Assembly (NCBI GenBank): GCA_009377445.1
Contig: WHUA01000017.1
Coordinates: forward strand, 1-64,000
DNA length: 64,000 nt
Direction of reading: 5' to 3'
From: Alphaproteobacteria bacterium
GTDB lineage: Bacteria; Pseudomonadota; Alphaproteobacteria; UBA8366
The translations under genes and the position numbers were made by a program. The notes under the pieces were generated by a model that was not told the origin of the DNA, made no database searches, and saw nothing but the letters and a program-made list of their open reading frames with translations. This document shows positions 48,205 to 57,480 of the stretch, one piece after another. How positions within the stretch are numbered: position 1 is the stretch's first letter; each line of letters begins with the position of its first letter.

Positions 48205-49635
48205 ATGGCGCCGGTCGAGAGGTACAGCGTGACCCCCGTTACGGCAGATACCGCCCGAGTAGCAGTGGATTCCGCGTTTCTGGCGGCGCTTTCGGGCATT
48301 CTTGGCGACCGCATGTCGACCGCCTTGGCGGTCCGTGAGCACCACGGCAGCGGCGAGGACTATTTCCCGGTCGTTCCGCCGGACGCGGTCTGCTTCGTTG
48401 AGACCAGCGAGGAAGTAAGCGCCGTCGTGCGACTCTGCGCCGAGCGCCGCGTTCCGGTCATTCCCTACGGTACTGGCACCTCGCTCGAAGGGCATGTCCA
48501 GGCCCTGCATGGCGGCGTCTGCATCGACCTCACGCGCATGAACGCCGTGCTCGAGGTCAATGCACAGGACCTTGATTGCCGGGTGCAGGCGGGCGTTACC
48601 CGCAAGCAGCTCAACGAATACCTGCGCGACACCGGGCTGTTCTTTCCGATCGACCCCGGCGCGGACGCCTCGCTCGGCGGCATGGCGGCGACGCGCGCGA
48701 GCGGCACCAATGCCGTGCGCTACGGCACCATGCGCGAGAACGTGATGGGCCTGACCGTGGTGCTGCCCGACGGCCGCATCGTGCGCACCGGCGGACGGGC
48801 GCGGAAATCGGCGGCGGGATACGACCTGACCCGCCTCTACGTCGGCTCTGAAGGGACGCTCGGCGTCATCACCGAGGTGCAGCTTCGCCTTTACGGCATT
48901 CCCGAGGCGGTCACGTCGGCCGTCTGTCAGTTTCCGACGCTGGCGGATGCGGTGAACACGGTAATACTGACGATCCAGTCGGGGATTCCGGTCGCCCGCA
49001 TCGAGCTTCTGGACGAGGTCCAGATGCGGGCCTGCATCGCCTATTCCAAGCTCCAGGGCTACGAAGCGCGCCCGACTCTGTTCTTCGAGTTCCACGGCAC
49101 GCAGGCATCCGCCGCCGAGCAGGCCGAGATGGTCAAGGCGATCTCCAATGACTTCGGTGGTAGCGCGTTCCGATGGACCGCCCAGGCAGAGGAGCGAACC
49201 AGGCTCTGGCAGGCCCGGCACGACGCCTATTACGCCGCCATTGCGCTTTCACCGGGCAAGAAAGGGATCGCCACCGATGCCTGCGTGCCGATATCGCGGC
49301 TGGCCGATTGCATCGTCGAGACGCGCGCCGACATCGATCGGTCGGACCTTGTCGCGCCGATCGTTGGCCATGTCGGCGACGGCAATTTCCACCTGGTGAT
49401 CATCGTCGATCCGAACGATGCCGAGGAGATGCACCGCGCGCACGCGCTCAATGAACGGCTGATCGAGCGGACGCTCGCTTTCGGCGGAACCTGTACGGGC
49501 GAGCACGGCGTCGGCCAGGGCAAAATGCAGTTCCTGACGGCGGAGCACGGCGAAGCCGTCAGCGTAATGCGGGCGCTCAAGCAGGCGCTCGACCCGCAGA
49601 ACATCATGAACCCGGGGAAAATCCTGCGTTTTTGA
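48205..49635 (+). CDS. FAD-linked 2-hydroxyacid dehydrogenase (D-lactate dehydrogenase / GlcD-like)
   Basis: The 476-residue protein has a PCMH-type FAD domain (VPVIPYGTGTSLEGHVQAL, PGADASLGGMAATRASGTNAVRYG, SAAGYDLTRLYVGSEGTLGVI) and a C-terminal FAD-oxidase C domain with the metal site GHVGDGNFH and CTGEHGVGQGK. These match cytochrome-linked D-lactate dehydrogenase and glycolate oxidase GlcD. The lack of glcE and glcF beside it favours a stand-alone D-2-hydroxyacid dehydrogenase passing electrons to cytochrome c or quinone. The substrate is not resolved. It begins 75 bases after the DUF6134 gene. Confidence 0.87.
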   Translation: MAPVERYSVTPVTADTARVAVDSAFLAALSGILGDRMSTALAVREHHGSGEDYFPVVPPDAVCFVETSEEVSAVVRLCAERRVPVIPYGTGTSLEGHVQALHGGVCIDLTRMNAVLEVNAQDLDCRVQAGVTRKQLNEYLRDTGLFFPIDPGADASLGGMAATRASGTNAVRYGTMRENVMGLTVVLPDGRIVRTGGRARKSAAGYDLTRLYVGSEGTLGVITEVQLRLYGIPEAVTSAVCQFPTLADAVNTVILTIQSGIPVARIELLDEVQMRACIAYSKLQGYEARPTLFFEFHGTQASAAEQAEMVKAISNDFGGSAFRWTAQAEERTRLWQARHDAYYAAIALSPGKKGIATDACVPISRLADCIVETRADIDRSDLVAPIVGHVGDGNFHLVIIVDPNDAEEMHRAHALNERLIERTLAFGGTCTGEHGVGQGKMQFLTAEHGEAVSVMRALKQALDPQNIMNPGKILRF

Positions 49636-49786
49636 CGCCCGTCCGCCGCGCCACGGCCGGCCGGAAGGCCCGAATTTACTGCCGGCCGCCGATAGGCTAC
49701 ATAATTGGAAGAAATCCCCTCAATTTTTTTGGCCGAAGCCGTTCCGGCCCGGCTGCCAACTCTAACGTACGAACGGGAGAAAACCG

Positions 49787-50983
49787 GTGTCGAGCAACAG
49801 CTTGCCTCTCTCACGGTTCAAAGTCATCGACCTCACGGCCCATCGCGCCGGTCCGACGGCGGTTCGCCAGCTTGCGGATTGGGGCGCAGAAACCATCAAG
49901 ATCGAAGCGCCGGTCGCAATCAACAAGGATAAGGGCGGCCTGATCGGCTCGCGGCATGGCTTCGACCTGCAAAACCTGCACCGCAACAAGCGGAGCCTGA
50001 CGCTCGACCTCAAGAGCGACGCCGGCAAGGAAGTCTTCTTCGACCTGGTCAAGAACTCGGACGTGGTGGTCGAGAACTTCCGCTCGGCGGTGAAGCATCG
50101 CCTCGGCATCGACTACGAGGCTTGTCAGAAAGTGAATCCGCGCATCGTATACGGCAGCATCGCCGGCTTCGGCCAGACCGGGCCCTACGGCAAGCGGCCC
50201 GGCGTCGATCAGATCGCCCAGGGCATGGGCGGGCTTATGTCCGTGACCGGCATCCCCGGCCAGGGGCCGGTTCGTGTCGGTATCCCGATCTGCGACCTGA
50301 CCGCCGGCTTGTTCCTCGCGCAGGGCATCCTCATCGCGCTGCTGGAGCGCGAGGTCTCCGGTAAAGGACAATGGGTCCATACCTCCCTGCTGCAGGCCAT
50401 GATCTCGATGATGGATTTCCAGGCAGCCCGGTATCTCAAGGACGGCGAGGTGCCGAAGCAGGAGGGCAACAACCACCCGACCGGCATTCCGACCGGCGTA
50501 TTCCCGACCGCGGACGGCCATATCAACATCGCCGCGTCCGGCACGGTTCTGTTCGATCGGCTATGCAAGGCGATGGGCGCGCCGGAACTGGTGACGGACG
50601 AGCGCTATAACTCCTTCGACGCCCGCCGCAAGAATCGCGACGAGCTCAACGAGAAAATCTCCTCCTTCACCAAGAAAAAGCCGAGCCAGTATTGGGTCGA
50701 TCTCCTGAACGAGACCGGCGTGCCGTGCGGGCCGATCTACAACGTGAAGCAGGTGTTCGACGACCCGCAGGTCAAGCATCTCGGGATGGCGGTTCCGATG
50801 GAGAGCCCAAAGCTGGGAACCGTTTCCATCGTCGGCCAGCCGATCATGATGGAGCGCACGCCGCAGCCGAAGAAGATGCGGCGGGCGACACCGGAGATGG
50901 GCGAGCACAGCGACGAGGTTCTGGCGGAGCTGGGCTACAGCAAGGACAAGATCGCCACGCTTCGCAGCAAGAACGTCATTTGA
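49787..50983 (+). CDS. Class III (CaiB/BaiF) CoA-transferase
   Basis: Class III CoA-transferases move CoA between carboxylic acids through an aspartyl intermediate. The 398-residue protein shows KVIDLTAHRAGPTAVRQLADWGAETIKIE, the NKRSLTLDLKS strand, VVENFRSAVKHRLGIDYE, SIAGFGQTGPYGKRPGVDQIAQG with catalytic Asp141, and the C-terminal NETGVPCGPIYNVKQVFDDPQV. Start is GTG 49787 with GGGAG upstream. It lies 53 bases before a crotonase-fold gene; together they suggest activation and processing of an acyl-CoA, identity unknown. Confidence 0.92.
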   Translation: MSSNSLPLSRFKVIDLTAHRAGPTAVRQLADWGAETIKIEAPVAINKDKGGLIGSRHGFDLQNLHRNKRSLTLDLKSDAGKEVFFDLVKNSDVVVENFRSAVKHRLGIDYEACQKVNPRIVYGSIAGFGQTGPYGKRPGVDQIAQGMGGLMSVTGIPGQGPVRVGIPICDLTAGLFLAQGILIALLEREVSGKGQWVHTSLLQAMISMMDFQAARYLKDGEVPKQEGNNHPTGIPTGVFPTADGHINIAASGTVLFDRLCKAMGAPELVTDERYNSFDARRKNRDELNEKISSFTKKKPSQYWVDLLNETGVPCGPIYNVKQVFDDPQVKHLGMAVPMESPKLGTVSIVGQPIMMERTPQPKKMRRATPEMGEHSDEVLAELGYSKDKIATLRSKNVI

Positions 50984-51036
50984 TCCGGCAGCGCGGCTTT
51001 GCCGCGCCCGGCAACGCGACAATCCAAGAGGACGAC

Positions 51037-51831
51037 ATGAAACTCGATACCGACAAGATGATCGCCGAAAAGAAGAACGGCGTTGGCTGGATGACCTTCA
51101 ACAATCCCGCGCGCCGAAACGCGACCTCGCTCGAGATGTGGCAGGCGATCGGCGTGATCATGAACGACTTCGCGCGCGACCCGTCGGTCAAGTGCTGCGT
51201 CATGAAGGGCGCGGGCGACAAGGCCTTCGTCTCCGGCGCCGACATCTCCCAGTTCAAGGAGAAGCGCAGCGACGCCGACGCCGCGGCGCAATACGACCGG
51301 ATCTCGGAGGAAGCCCGGCGGGGGCTGGTGAATTTCCAGAAGCCGCTCATCGCCATGATCCGCGGCTATTGCCTCGGCGGCGGCCTCGGCGTCGCCATGA
51401 ACGCCGACTTCCGCATCGCGACCGAGGACTCCCAGTTCGGCATTCCCGCCGCACGGCTCGGCATCGCCTACACCTTCGAGAACATCAAGCGGCTGGTCGG
51501 TCTCGTCGGGCCGTCCTTCGCGAAGGAGATCCTGATCACGGCGCGCCGGTTGAGCGCGGCGGAAGCCTATCAGATCGGGCTCATCAACCGGGTCGTTCCC
51601 GTGAACAAGCTCGAGGAGACGGTGGCGGAATTTACCGACGCCATTACTATGAACGCGCCGCTCTCCATGAAGGCGTCGAAGCTGATCATCGCGGAAATTC
51701 TCAAGGACAAGGACGAGCGCGATTACGACATGATCGATGGGCTCAAGCGCGAGTGCTTCGACAGCAACGACTACAAGGAAGGGCGCGAAGCCTTCATGGA
51801 AAAGCGCAAGCCGGCCTTTACCGGCACCTGA
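51037..51831 (+). CDS. Crotonase-superfamily protein lacking the hydratase glutamates
   Basis: The 264-residue protein has the crotonase fold: FNNPARRNATSLEM, the first oxyanion segment FVSGADISQF (residues 64-73), GYCLGGGLGVAMNADFRIA and the C-terminal AEAYQIGLINRVVP. Aligning by eye with rat enoyl-CoA hydratase, Glu144 is replaced by Gly118 and Glu164 by Ala138. It therefore should not be a standard hydratase; an isomerase, hydrolase, decarboxylase or lyase reaction of this superfamily is more likely. It follows the CoA-transferase in the same direction with AGAGGA six bases before ATG. Confidence 0.88.
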   Translation: MKLDTDKMIAEKKNGVGWMTFNNPARRNATSLEMWQAIGVIMNDFARDPSVKCCVMKGAGDKAFVSGADISQFKEKRSDADAAAQYDRISEEARRGLVNFQKPLIAMIRGYCLGGGLGVAMNADFRIATEDSQFGIPAARLGIAYTFENIKRLVGLVGPSFAKEILITARRLSAAEAYQIGLINRVVPVNKLEETVAEFTDAITMNAPLSMKASKLIIAEILKDKDERDYDMIDGLKRECFDSNDYKEGREAFMEKRKPAFTGT

Positions 51832-51879
51832 GATCGCTGAGTCGGGTGTCGGAAGGGAGCACGCGACGGTGCGTCGCCG

Positions 51880-53472
51880 ATGCTGAACGAACGGGTGCCC
51901 CGGCTGCTGACGGTACTTGCGGTGAGTGCGGCCTTCAATGCCGCACTCACTTTGCAAAACGCGTGGCCCAGCCTGTGGGTCACGATCGGCGCCGGGGTAT
52001 CGGTCGAGCTGCTTGTTCTGCTCGTCTTTCTGGCGTTTTGTTTGGAGCGCAGGGCGGAGCTCGGCCGGCCGCTCGCCTGGTGCCTCGCGGTAACGCTCTT
52101 TCTGCTGATCGCCGGCCGCTACGCCGCCGTGACGGCGCATTCCTTGTTCGGGCGTCCGATAAATCTCTATTTCGACCTGCCGCACCTGCCCGAGGTGGCC
52201 GCCATGACCGTGGGCGCCCGTTCCGCGTCGGAAATCCTCGGAATCGCCGCGGCTGCGCTGGCCATACCCGTAATGCTACTGCTGTCGATCCATTGGGGCG
52301 TCGGCGCCATCGCGCGATGCCTCTCGGACAAGCCGCTGCGCCGTGCGACCGGCGGCATTGCGGCCGCGGGCATCGTCTTCTTCTTTGCGTCGTCACTGCC
52401 CGCGTTCCAATGGGCGGGCAGGGGCTTTGCCTTTCCGGTCTCGACGGTATACGCGGAACAGGCCAAATTCCTGGCGGAGGCGCTGATCGGTCCGCGCGAC
52501 GACAGGTTGGTGTCGCCTCCGGGGCCGCCGGCGGATCCTGCGGCACTGAATGGCGCGGACGTCTTCGTGATCTTCCTGGAGTCCTATGGCGAGGTCGCCT
52601 ACCGCCTGCCCGACATCTCCGGTGAAATCCGCGTCCGCGCCGCCGAGGCCGGCCGGCATTTGTCCGCCAAGGGCTGGCATGTCGTCTCGGGCTTGTTCGA
52701 ATCGCCGACCTTCGGCGGCGCGTCCTGGCTGGCGCATTCCAGCTTTCTAACCGGCACGACGGTATCGGAGAACCGCGACTATGAACTGCTCCTTAGCAGC
52801 GATCGGACGAGCTTCGTCCGCGATTTCGCAGAGGCCGGCTACCGCACCGTCGCGCTGATGCCCGGATTGAAGCTGGCCTGGCCGGAGGGCAAGTTCTACG
52901 GCTTCGACAAGATCTACGCCGCGGCCGACCTGGACTATGCCGGGCCGCCTTTCGGATGGTGGGAAATCCCCGATCAGTTCTCGCTCGGGAGGCTCGATGA
53001 GCGGGAGATACGGGCGACCGGCCGCAAGCCGCTTTTCGTGGTCTACCCGACGATCATGAGCCACATGCCGTTCGCGCCGGTGCCGCCCTATCTCGCGGAT
53101 TGGGCGCGCGCGATCGAACCTGAGGCCTATGCGCGGGCGCCGGACAATTCGCGCGAGCCGCTGGGCGATTGGAACGCGGCGCGTGCGGCCTACCGGGAGG
53201 CGATGCTATATAACCTCGCGATGATCGAAGGCTTTCTTGCGGAGCGAGCGCCGGAAAATGCACTGGTTGTCGTGCTCGGCGATCATCAGCCGCCTGGTCT
53301 CGTCAGCGGCGCGGGTGCGAGCCGGCTGGTGCCGGTTCATGTGTTCTCGCGGGACGCAGCGCGCATCGCCGGGTTTCGCGAGGCCGGATTGAAGGATGGC
53401 TTCGTGCCTTCCGGCAATGCTCTCGGCGACTTCGCCGCGTTGCACCGCCGCTTCGCAGACGCCCTAAAATAG
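51880..53472 (+). CDS. Membrane sulfatase-superfamily enzyme (LTA-synthase / phosphoglycerol-transferase-like)
   Basis: The 530-residue protein has about five membrane helices in its first 190 residues and a large extracytoplasmic alkaline-phosphatase-superfamily domain. Candidate active-site residues are Glu234 in VFVIFLESYGE, Thr277 in SPTFGGASW (probable nucleophile), His395 in IMSHMPF, and Asp468-His469 in LGDHQPPG. The plan matches enzymes that transfer phosphoglycerol or phosphoethanolamine to envelope polymers, such as LtaS or OpgB-like proteins. Substrate unknown. It follows the crotonase gene by 48 bases but is probably functionally separate. Confidence 0.75.
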   Translation: MLNERVPRLLTVLAVSAAFNAALTLQNAWPSLWVTIGAGVSVELLVLLVFLAFCLERRAELGRPLAWCLAVTLFLLIAGRYAAVTAHSLFGRPINLYFDLPHLPEVAAMTVGARSASEILGIAAAALAIPVMLLLSIHWGVGAIARCLSDKPLRRATGGIAAAGIVFFFASSLPAFQWAGRGFAFPVSTVYAEQAKFLAEALIGPRDDRLVSPPGPPADPAALNGADVFVIFLESYGEVAYRLPDISGEIRVRAAEAGRHLSAKGWHVVSGLFESPTFGGASWLAHSSFLTGTTVSENRDYELLLSSDRTSFVRDFAEAGYRTVALMPGLKLAWPEGKFYGFDKIYAAADLDYAGPPFGWWEIPDQFSLGRLDEREIRATGRKPLFVVYPTIMSHMPFAPVPPYLADWARAIEPEAYARAPDNSREPLGDWNAARAAYREAMLYNLAMIEGFLAERAPENALVVVLGDHQPPGLVSGAGASRLVPVHVFSRDAARIAGFREAGLKDGFVPSGNALGDFAALHRRFADALK

Positions 53473-53595
53473 CCGCGGCGCAGGCATAAATCAGGCAGAT
53501 GGAAACGGTTTGATCGGCTGCCGTCGAACCCTTAGTTTATCGCTATCGTTCTGGCCGAGCCGGATCGTGGCGCTTCAGCCGAGAGGGGTTGATTT

Positions 53596-56500
53596 GTGAA
53601 GAAGCTGCTGATTGGCCTGATCGCCGTCGGTGTTTTGTTGATTGCAGCGATCTTGATCGCGCCGAGCTTCGTCGACTGGAATGCCCACAAGCAGGAAATC
53701 ACCGCGATGGTGCGGGAGGCGACCGGGCGGGACCTGGCGATCCGCGGCAACATCGACGTCACGATCCTGCCGAGCCCGGCATTGCGCGTCGAAGACGTGC
53801 GTCTGTCGAGCATCGAAGGCGCGGTTTCGCCGGAGATGGTCCGGCTCCCCGAAGCGCGCATCAGCTTTGCTTTTGCACCTCTGCTCGAAGGCCGCCTCTC
53901 CACCGTCGTGACGATGGTGCGCCCTACGGTCAATCTCGAGAAGCTGAAGGATGGCCGCGTCAATTGGAACTTCGCCGCCAAGCAAGAGCAAGTGCCGGCC
54001 GAGCAGCAAAGCGCCGATGAGCCCGGAAGCGGACTTCCCTTCGACGTGAAGCTGGACAGCTTTCGTATCGTGAACGGCACGGTCAGCTATCACGATGCAT
54101 CCACCGGGACTCTCGAAAGAATGGAGAGCCTCAATACCGAGATTTCCTTCGACTCGCTGCGCGGGCCCTTTCGCATCGATGGCGCGGCAAGCGTGCACGG
54201 CATTCCGATCGTATTGCGCGCATCGACCGGGGTGATCAAGCCGGAAGCGCCGCTGTTCGTGATGGCGGAGGTGACGACCGCCGACGGGGACTCGAAGCTG
54301 CGGCTGAACGGCACCGTCTCCGCGCCTGACGGCGCTTCGGCGGTCAATGGAGAGCTCGAGGCGACTTCCAAGAGCGTCGCATCCTTCGTCAAGTCCATCT
54401 TCCACATGAGCGCGCCGGGTGTATTCGATCAGCCGTTTACGCTGCGCGGGAACCTGGCGGGTTCGGAAAAGGCCGTGTCGCTGAGCGCCATCGAAATCGA
54501 GTTTGGCGACGCCCGGGCCACCGGCGAATTCACGGCAGAATTGGGCGACGCGCCGCGGCTGACCGGATTGGTCCGGAGCGGCAACCTCAATCTCGACGCA
54601 TTCCTCGACGGCGGAAAGCCCGCCGACGCGGCGCCCGCTGCGGCCGCCGGGAAAAATCCCGGAACCCCGGCTTCGGGGCCGGCGAGCGATCCGCAGGCGA
54701 AAGATCCGGTGGAAACGCCATTTTCCTTGCCGGCGAATCTCGACGCTTCTCTGACCATTGCCGCCGATATCATTCAGTTCAACGGCGCATTGGTTCGCGA
54801 TCTGGCGGTCAAGGCGGCGCTCAAGGACGGCCGCGCCGCTATCGAGGACATCAGCGCGGTAATGCCAGGCAATTCTTTCGTCGCCGTGAAGGGCGGCATC
54901 GCGGCAGTCGACGGAAAGCCGGACCTGGACCTTCATGTTTCAAGCCGATCCGACAATCTCCGCGAAATTCTCGAATGGGTAGGGGTGGATATCGGCTCCG
55001 TGCCGGCCGATCGCCTGCGCCGGTTCTCACTGTCCACCACCGTGACCGGCGCGCCGAAGAATCTCACCGCCAAAGACATCAAAATGCAGCTCGACTCGAG
55101 CAATTTGACCGGCGGATTGGCGCTGGTGTTGCGGGATCGTCCGGCATTCGGGTTGCGTCTCGTCGTCGACCGAGTGAATCTGGATGCGTATGTCGCGGGC
55201 AGAGACAGCGCGATGCAGCCGGCGCCTGCGCCATCCTCCACGGCCGACACGGCCGCAAAGCAGGACGCAGGGCAATCGGGAGGTTTGGGGGGCCTGGAAG
55301 ACGCGTTGCGCGTCCTCGAACGCTTCGATGCGAACATCGACGCCACGATCAAGAGCCTGATCGTGGCGCGCACGCCAGCGACCGACCTGCGCGCGGATTT
55401 CACGATTTTGAACGGTGGCCTCGAAATCCGGCACGCGGGAATCGGCGATCTCGCTGGCTTGCGCGGCTCGATAAAAGGCAGGCTCGACCGGTCGAAGGAC
55501 CAGCCTTCGATCGACGCGGATTACACGGTCGAAGTTACGGACGTTGCGCGTTTCGCGCGCTTCGTCGACCGTCCGCAATTGATGAATCACAAGGGCAATG
55601 GCCGGCTCGCCTCATCCGGCAAGCTCGCGGGCAACCTGGAACGCATGGTCGTCACGGCGCGTCTGGAGGGGCTGGGCGTCACGGTGGATATCGACGGCGC
55701 GGCGACGGCGTTGCTCGCCGCACCGGAATTCAAGCTTGCGACATCGGTCCGTTCGCCGGAGCTCGTGCAACTGGTGCGGCTCGGCATGGAGGATTACTCC
55801 CCGGCCGCCGGCAAGCTCGGTCCGGTCGACGTGTCCTTCCGGCTGGAAGGGTCGCGGAATCACGTCAAGGCCGACGCCATTAATGGCCACGCGGGGCCGG
55901 TCGCCTTGCGCGGGCTCGCTGAAGTTACGCTGGGCGAGCCGCGACCTAAGCTTCGCGCCGTGATCAGCACGAGCGAGGTATCGCTGGACCTGTTCCTGCC
56001 GCCCGAAAGCAGGCGTCGCTCGGATGCCACGCCCGAGTACCGCATCATTCCCGCCGCGGCGAGCGGGACGACCGCGCCGTCGCCGTCGCGGTGGTCGTCC
56101 GACCCGATCGACATTGCGATGCTCGAAGCGTTCGACGCGGAAGTCGATCTCGACATGGCCGTGCTGGCGAAGGACCCCTATCGCCTCAAGGATTCGAAGC
56201 TGCGGGTCCGGCTGGACGAAGGCAAGCTGTCGCTGGAGCGGTTCCACGCGAATTTCTCGGCCGGGACGGTGACGGTGACGGGCTCCTTGGCCGCCGAGCA
56301 ACGGAAGATCGCCGGAACGCTCAATGCCAGCCTGAACGGCGTCGAGGTCTCCGATCTCGTCGTGGCCCTGCGCAACTATCAGGCCCGGTTGGGGCCGGTT
56401 CGGTTCGGCGCGAAGATGCGCGGCCCGGTCACCGTGACGGCCACCCTGAATACGCTCGGCGGAAGCGAGCGCGAGTTCGTCAGCGGGCTGGCCGGCTCGG

Positions 56501-57054
56501 CCCGGATTGCCGGCCAACTGAACACCGAGATGTCGAGCGAGACGCGGCAGGCGGGCGCCGTCGCCGGCTTGGCCGGAGCGCTGCTGGGCAGCAAGGTGAA
56601 GGAAATCCGGGGCATCACGGACGCCGTTCAGGGCACGGACGTGCTCGTTTCCGCCTTCGAGGGACCGTCGACGCTGAACGGCGATATCATCGTGGAACGC
56701 GGCGTCGCGACGACCCGCAATCTCGTTCTGGTCGGCCGGGGCGGCCGTGCGCTGACCGCTGGGACCGCAAATCTGCCGGGATGGACTCTCGACAGCGTCA
56801 CGGACATCACCCTCGGCCAGGACAGCGACCCGTACCTCACCGCCCAGGTGGCCGGCGCGCTGGACGATCCCTATTTGCGAAAGGTCAGCGGCACCTTGCT
56901 GCGGGGAAGGCCGGTTTCGACCCAGCCGCAAGGGGGCGGGCAGTCCGGAGCCAAGATCGTCGAGCCGCAGCAGCCCGCGCCGGCGCCGGCGGCAGATCGA
57001 AAGCGAAAGCCGGAAGACGTATTGAAGGACTTATTGCAGGGGCTCAGCCGCTGA
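53596..57054 (+). CDS. AsmA-family envelope protein
   Basis: At 1152 residues this is a large AsmA-like protein with a single N-terminal membrane helix (residues about 3-25) and a long repeating beta-rich chain like other bridge-type lipid-transfer proteins. Visible family elements include SFVDWNAHKQEITAMVREATGRDLAIRGNIDV-type start (residues 25-57), LPSPALRVEDVRLSS, and the C-terminal region LAGLAGALLGSKVKEIRGITD. AsmA proteins are anchored in the inner membrane, span the periplasm and affect outer-membrane lipid homeostasis. GTG 53596 is the start. The 3' end overlaps the convergent ribbon-helix-helix gene by 24 bases. Confidence 0.88.
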   Translation: MKKLLIGLIAVGVLLIAAILIAPSFVDWNAHKQEITAMVREATGRDLAIRGNIDVTILPSPALRVEDVRLSSIEGAVSPEMVRLPEARISFAFAPLLEGRLSTVVTMVRPTVNLEKLKDGRVNWNFAAKQEQVPAEQQSADEPGSGLPFDVKLDSFRIVNGTVSYHDASTGTLERMESLNTEISFDSLRGPFRIDGAASVHGIPIVLRASTGVIKPEAPLFVMAEVTTADGDSKLRLNGTVSAPDGASAVNGELEATSKSVASFVKSIFHMSAPGVFDQPFTLRGNLAGSEKAVSLSAIEIEFGDARATGEFTAELGDAPRLTGLVRSGNLNLDAFLDGGKPADAAPAAAAGKNPGTPASGPASDPQAKDPVETPFSLPANLDASLTIAADIIQFNGALVRDLAVKAALKDGRAAIEDISAVMPGNSFVAVKGGIAAVDGKPDLDLHVSSRSDNLREILEWVGVDIGSVPADRLRRFSLSTTVTGAPKNLTAKDIKMQLDSSNLTGGLALVLRDRPAFGLRLVVDRVNLDAYVAGRDSAMQPAPAPSSTADTAAKQDAGQSGGLGGLEDALRVLERFDANIDATIKSLIVARTPATDLRADFTILNGGLEIRHAGIGDLAGLRGSIKGRLDRSKDQPSIDADYTVEVTDVARFARFVDRPQLMNHKGNGRLASSGKLAGNLERMVVTARLEGLGVTVDIDGAATALLAAPEFKLATSVRSPELVQLVRLGMEDYSPAAGKLGPVDVSFRLEGSRNHVKADAINGHAGPVALRGLAEVTLGEPRPKLRAVISTSEVSLDLFLPPESRRRSDATPEYRIIPAAASGTTAPSPSRWSSDPIDIAMLEAFDAEVDLDMAVLAKDPYRLKDSKLRVRLDEGKLSLERFHANFSAGTVTVTGSLAAEQRKIAGTLNASLNGVEVSDLVVALRNYQARLGPVRFGAKMRGPVTVTATLNTLGGSEREFVSGLAGSARIAGQLNTEMSSETRQAGAVAGLAGALLGSKVKEIRGITDAVQGTDVLVSAFEGPSTLNGDIIVERGVATTRNLVLVGRGGRALTAGTANLPGWTLDSVTDITLGQDSDPYLTAQVAGALDDPYLRKVSGTLLRGRPVSTQPQGGGQSGAKIVEPQQPAPAPAADRKRKPEDVLKDLLQGLSR

Positions 57055-57369
57055 GGTCTGACCGGCGCTGCGCGCATTCGCCAGATCGGTTTGCAGCGAG
57101 GTCAGGACATACACCCGGATCGCGCTCGAAAGGTTGCCGTCGCGCTGCTTGTCGATCTCCGTGACGAGCTGGTTAACCGTGAAATTGCGCCGGCCCGCGA
57201 TTGCCTTGAGCGCGTCCCAGAAAGCGTTCTCCAGCGAAACCGACGTGCGGTGTCCGGTAATGACGACGGAACGCTTCTTCATCGCGCCGAGTGGCCCGCC
57301 ATCCATGGCGCCCGAAGTATCGGCGCCAGACGGCGATGGAATTTCCTGCCGGTCCGATGATGTTGTCAT
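57031..57369 (-). CDS. Ribbon-helix-helix domain protein
   Basis: The 112-residue protein carries a C-terminal ribbon-helix-helix of the RHH_4 type: KKRSVVITGHRTSVSLENAFWDAL, then AGRRNFTVNQLVTEID and GNLSSAIRVYVLTSL. Such proteins are small DNA-binding regulators or adaptors common in alphaproteobacteria, mostly uncharacterised. The first 30 residues are polar and disordered-looking. The start at 57369 is uncertain; a longer frame to 57444 exists. Its end overlaps AsmA on the other strand. Confidence 0.8.
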   Translation of the reverse strand: MTTSSDRQEIPSPSGADTSGAMDGGPLGAMKKRSVVITGHRTSVSLENAFWDALKAIAGRRNFTVNQLVTEIDKQRDGNLSSAIRVYVLTSLQTDLANARSAGQTSAAEPLQ

Positions 57370-57480
57370 TTTCACGAATTCTACGTTGCCGATTAACGTA
57401 TAGATATACCGCGCAACGGTGACTTCAACCGTTGCCATTGGCAATACGCATTCACGGATTCTTGATGCGCTGCCCGGACT

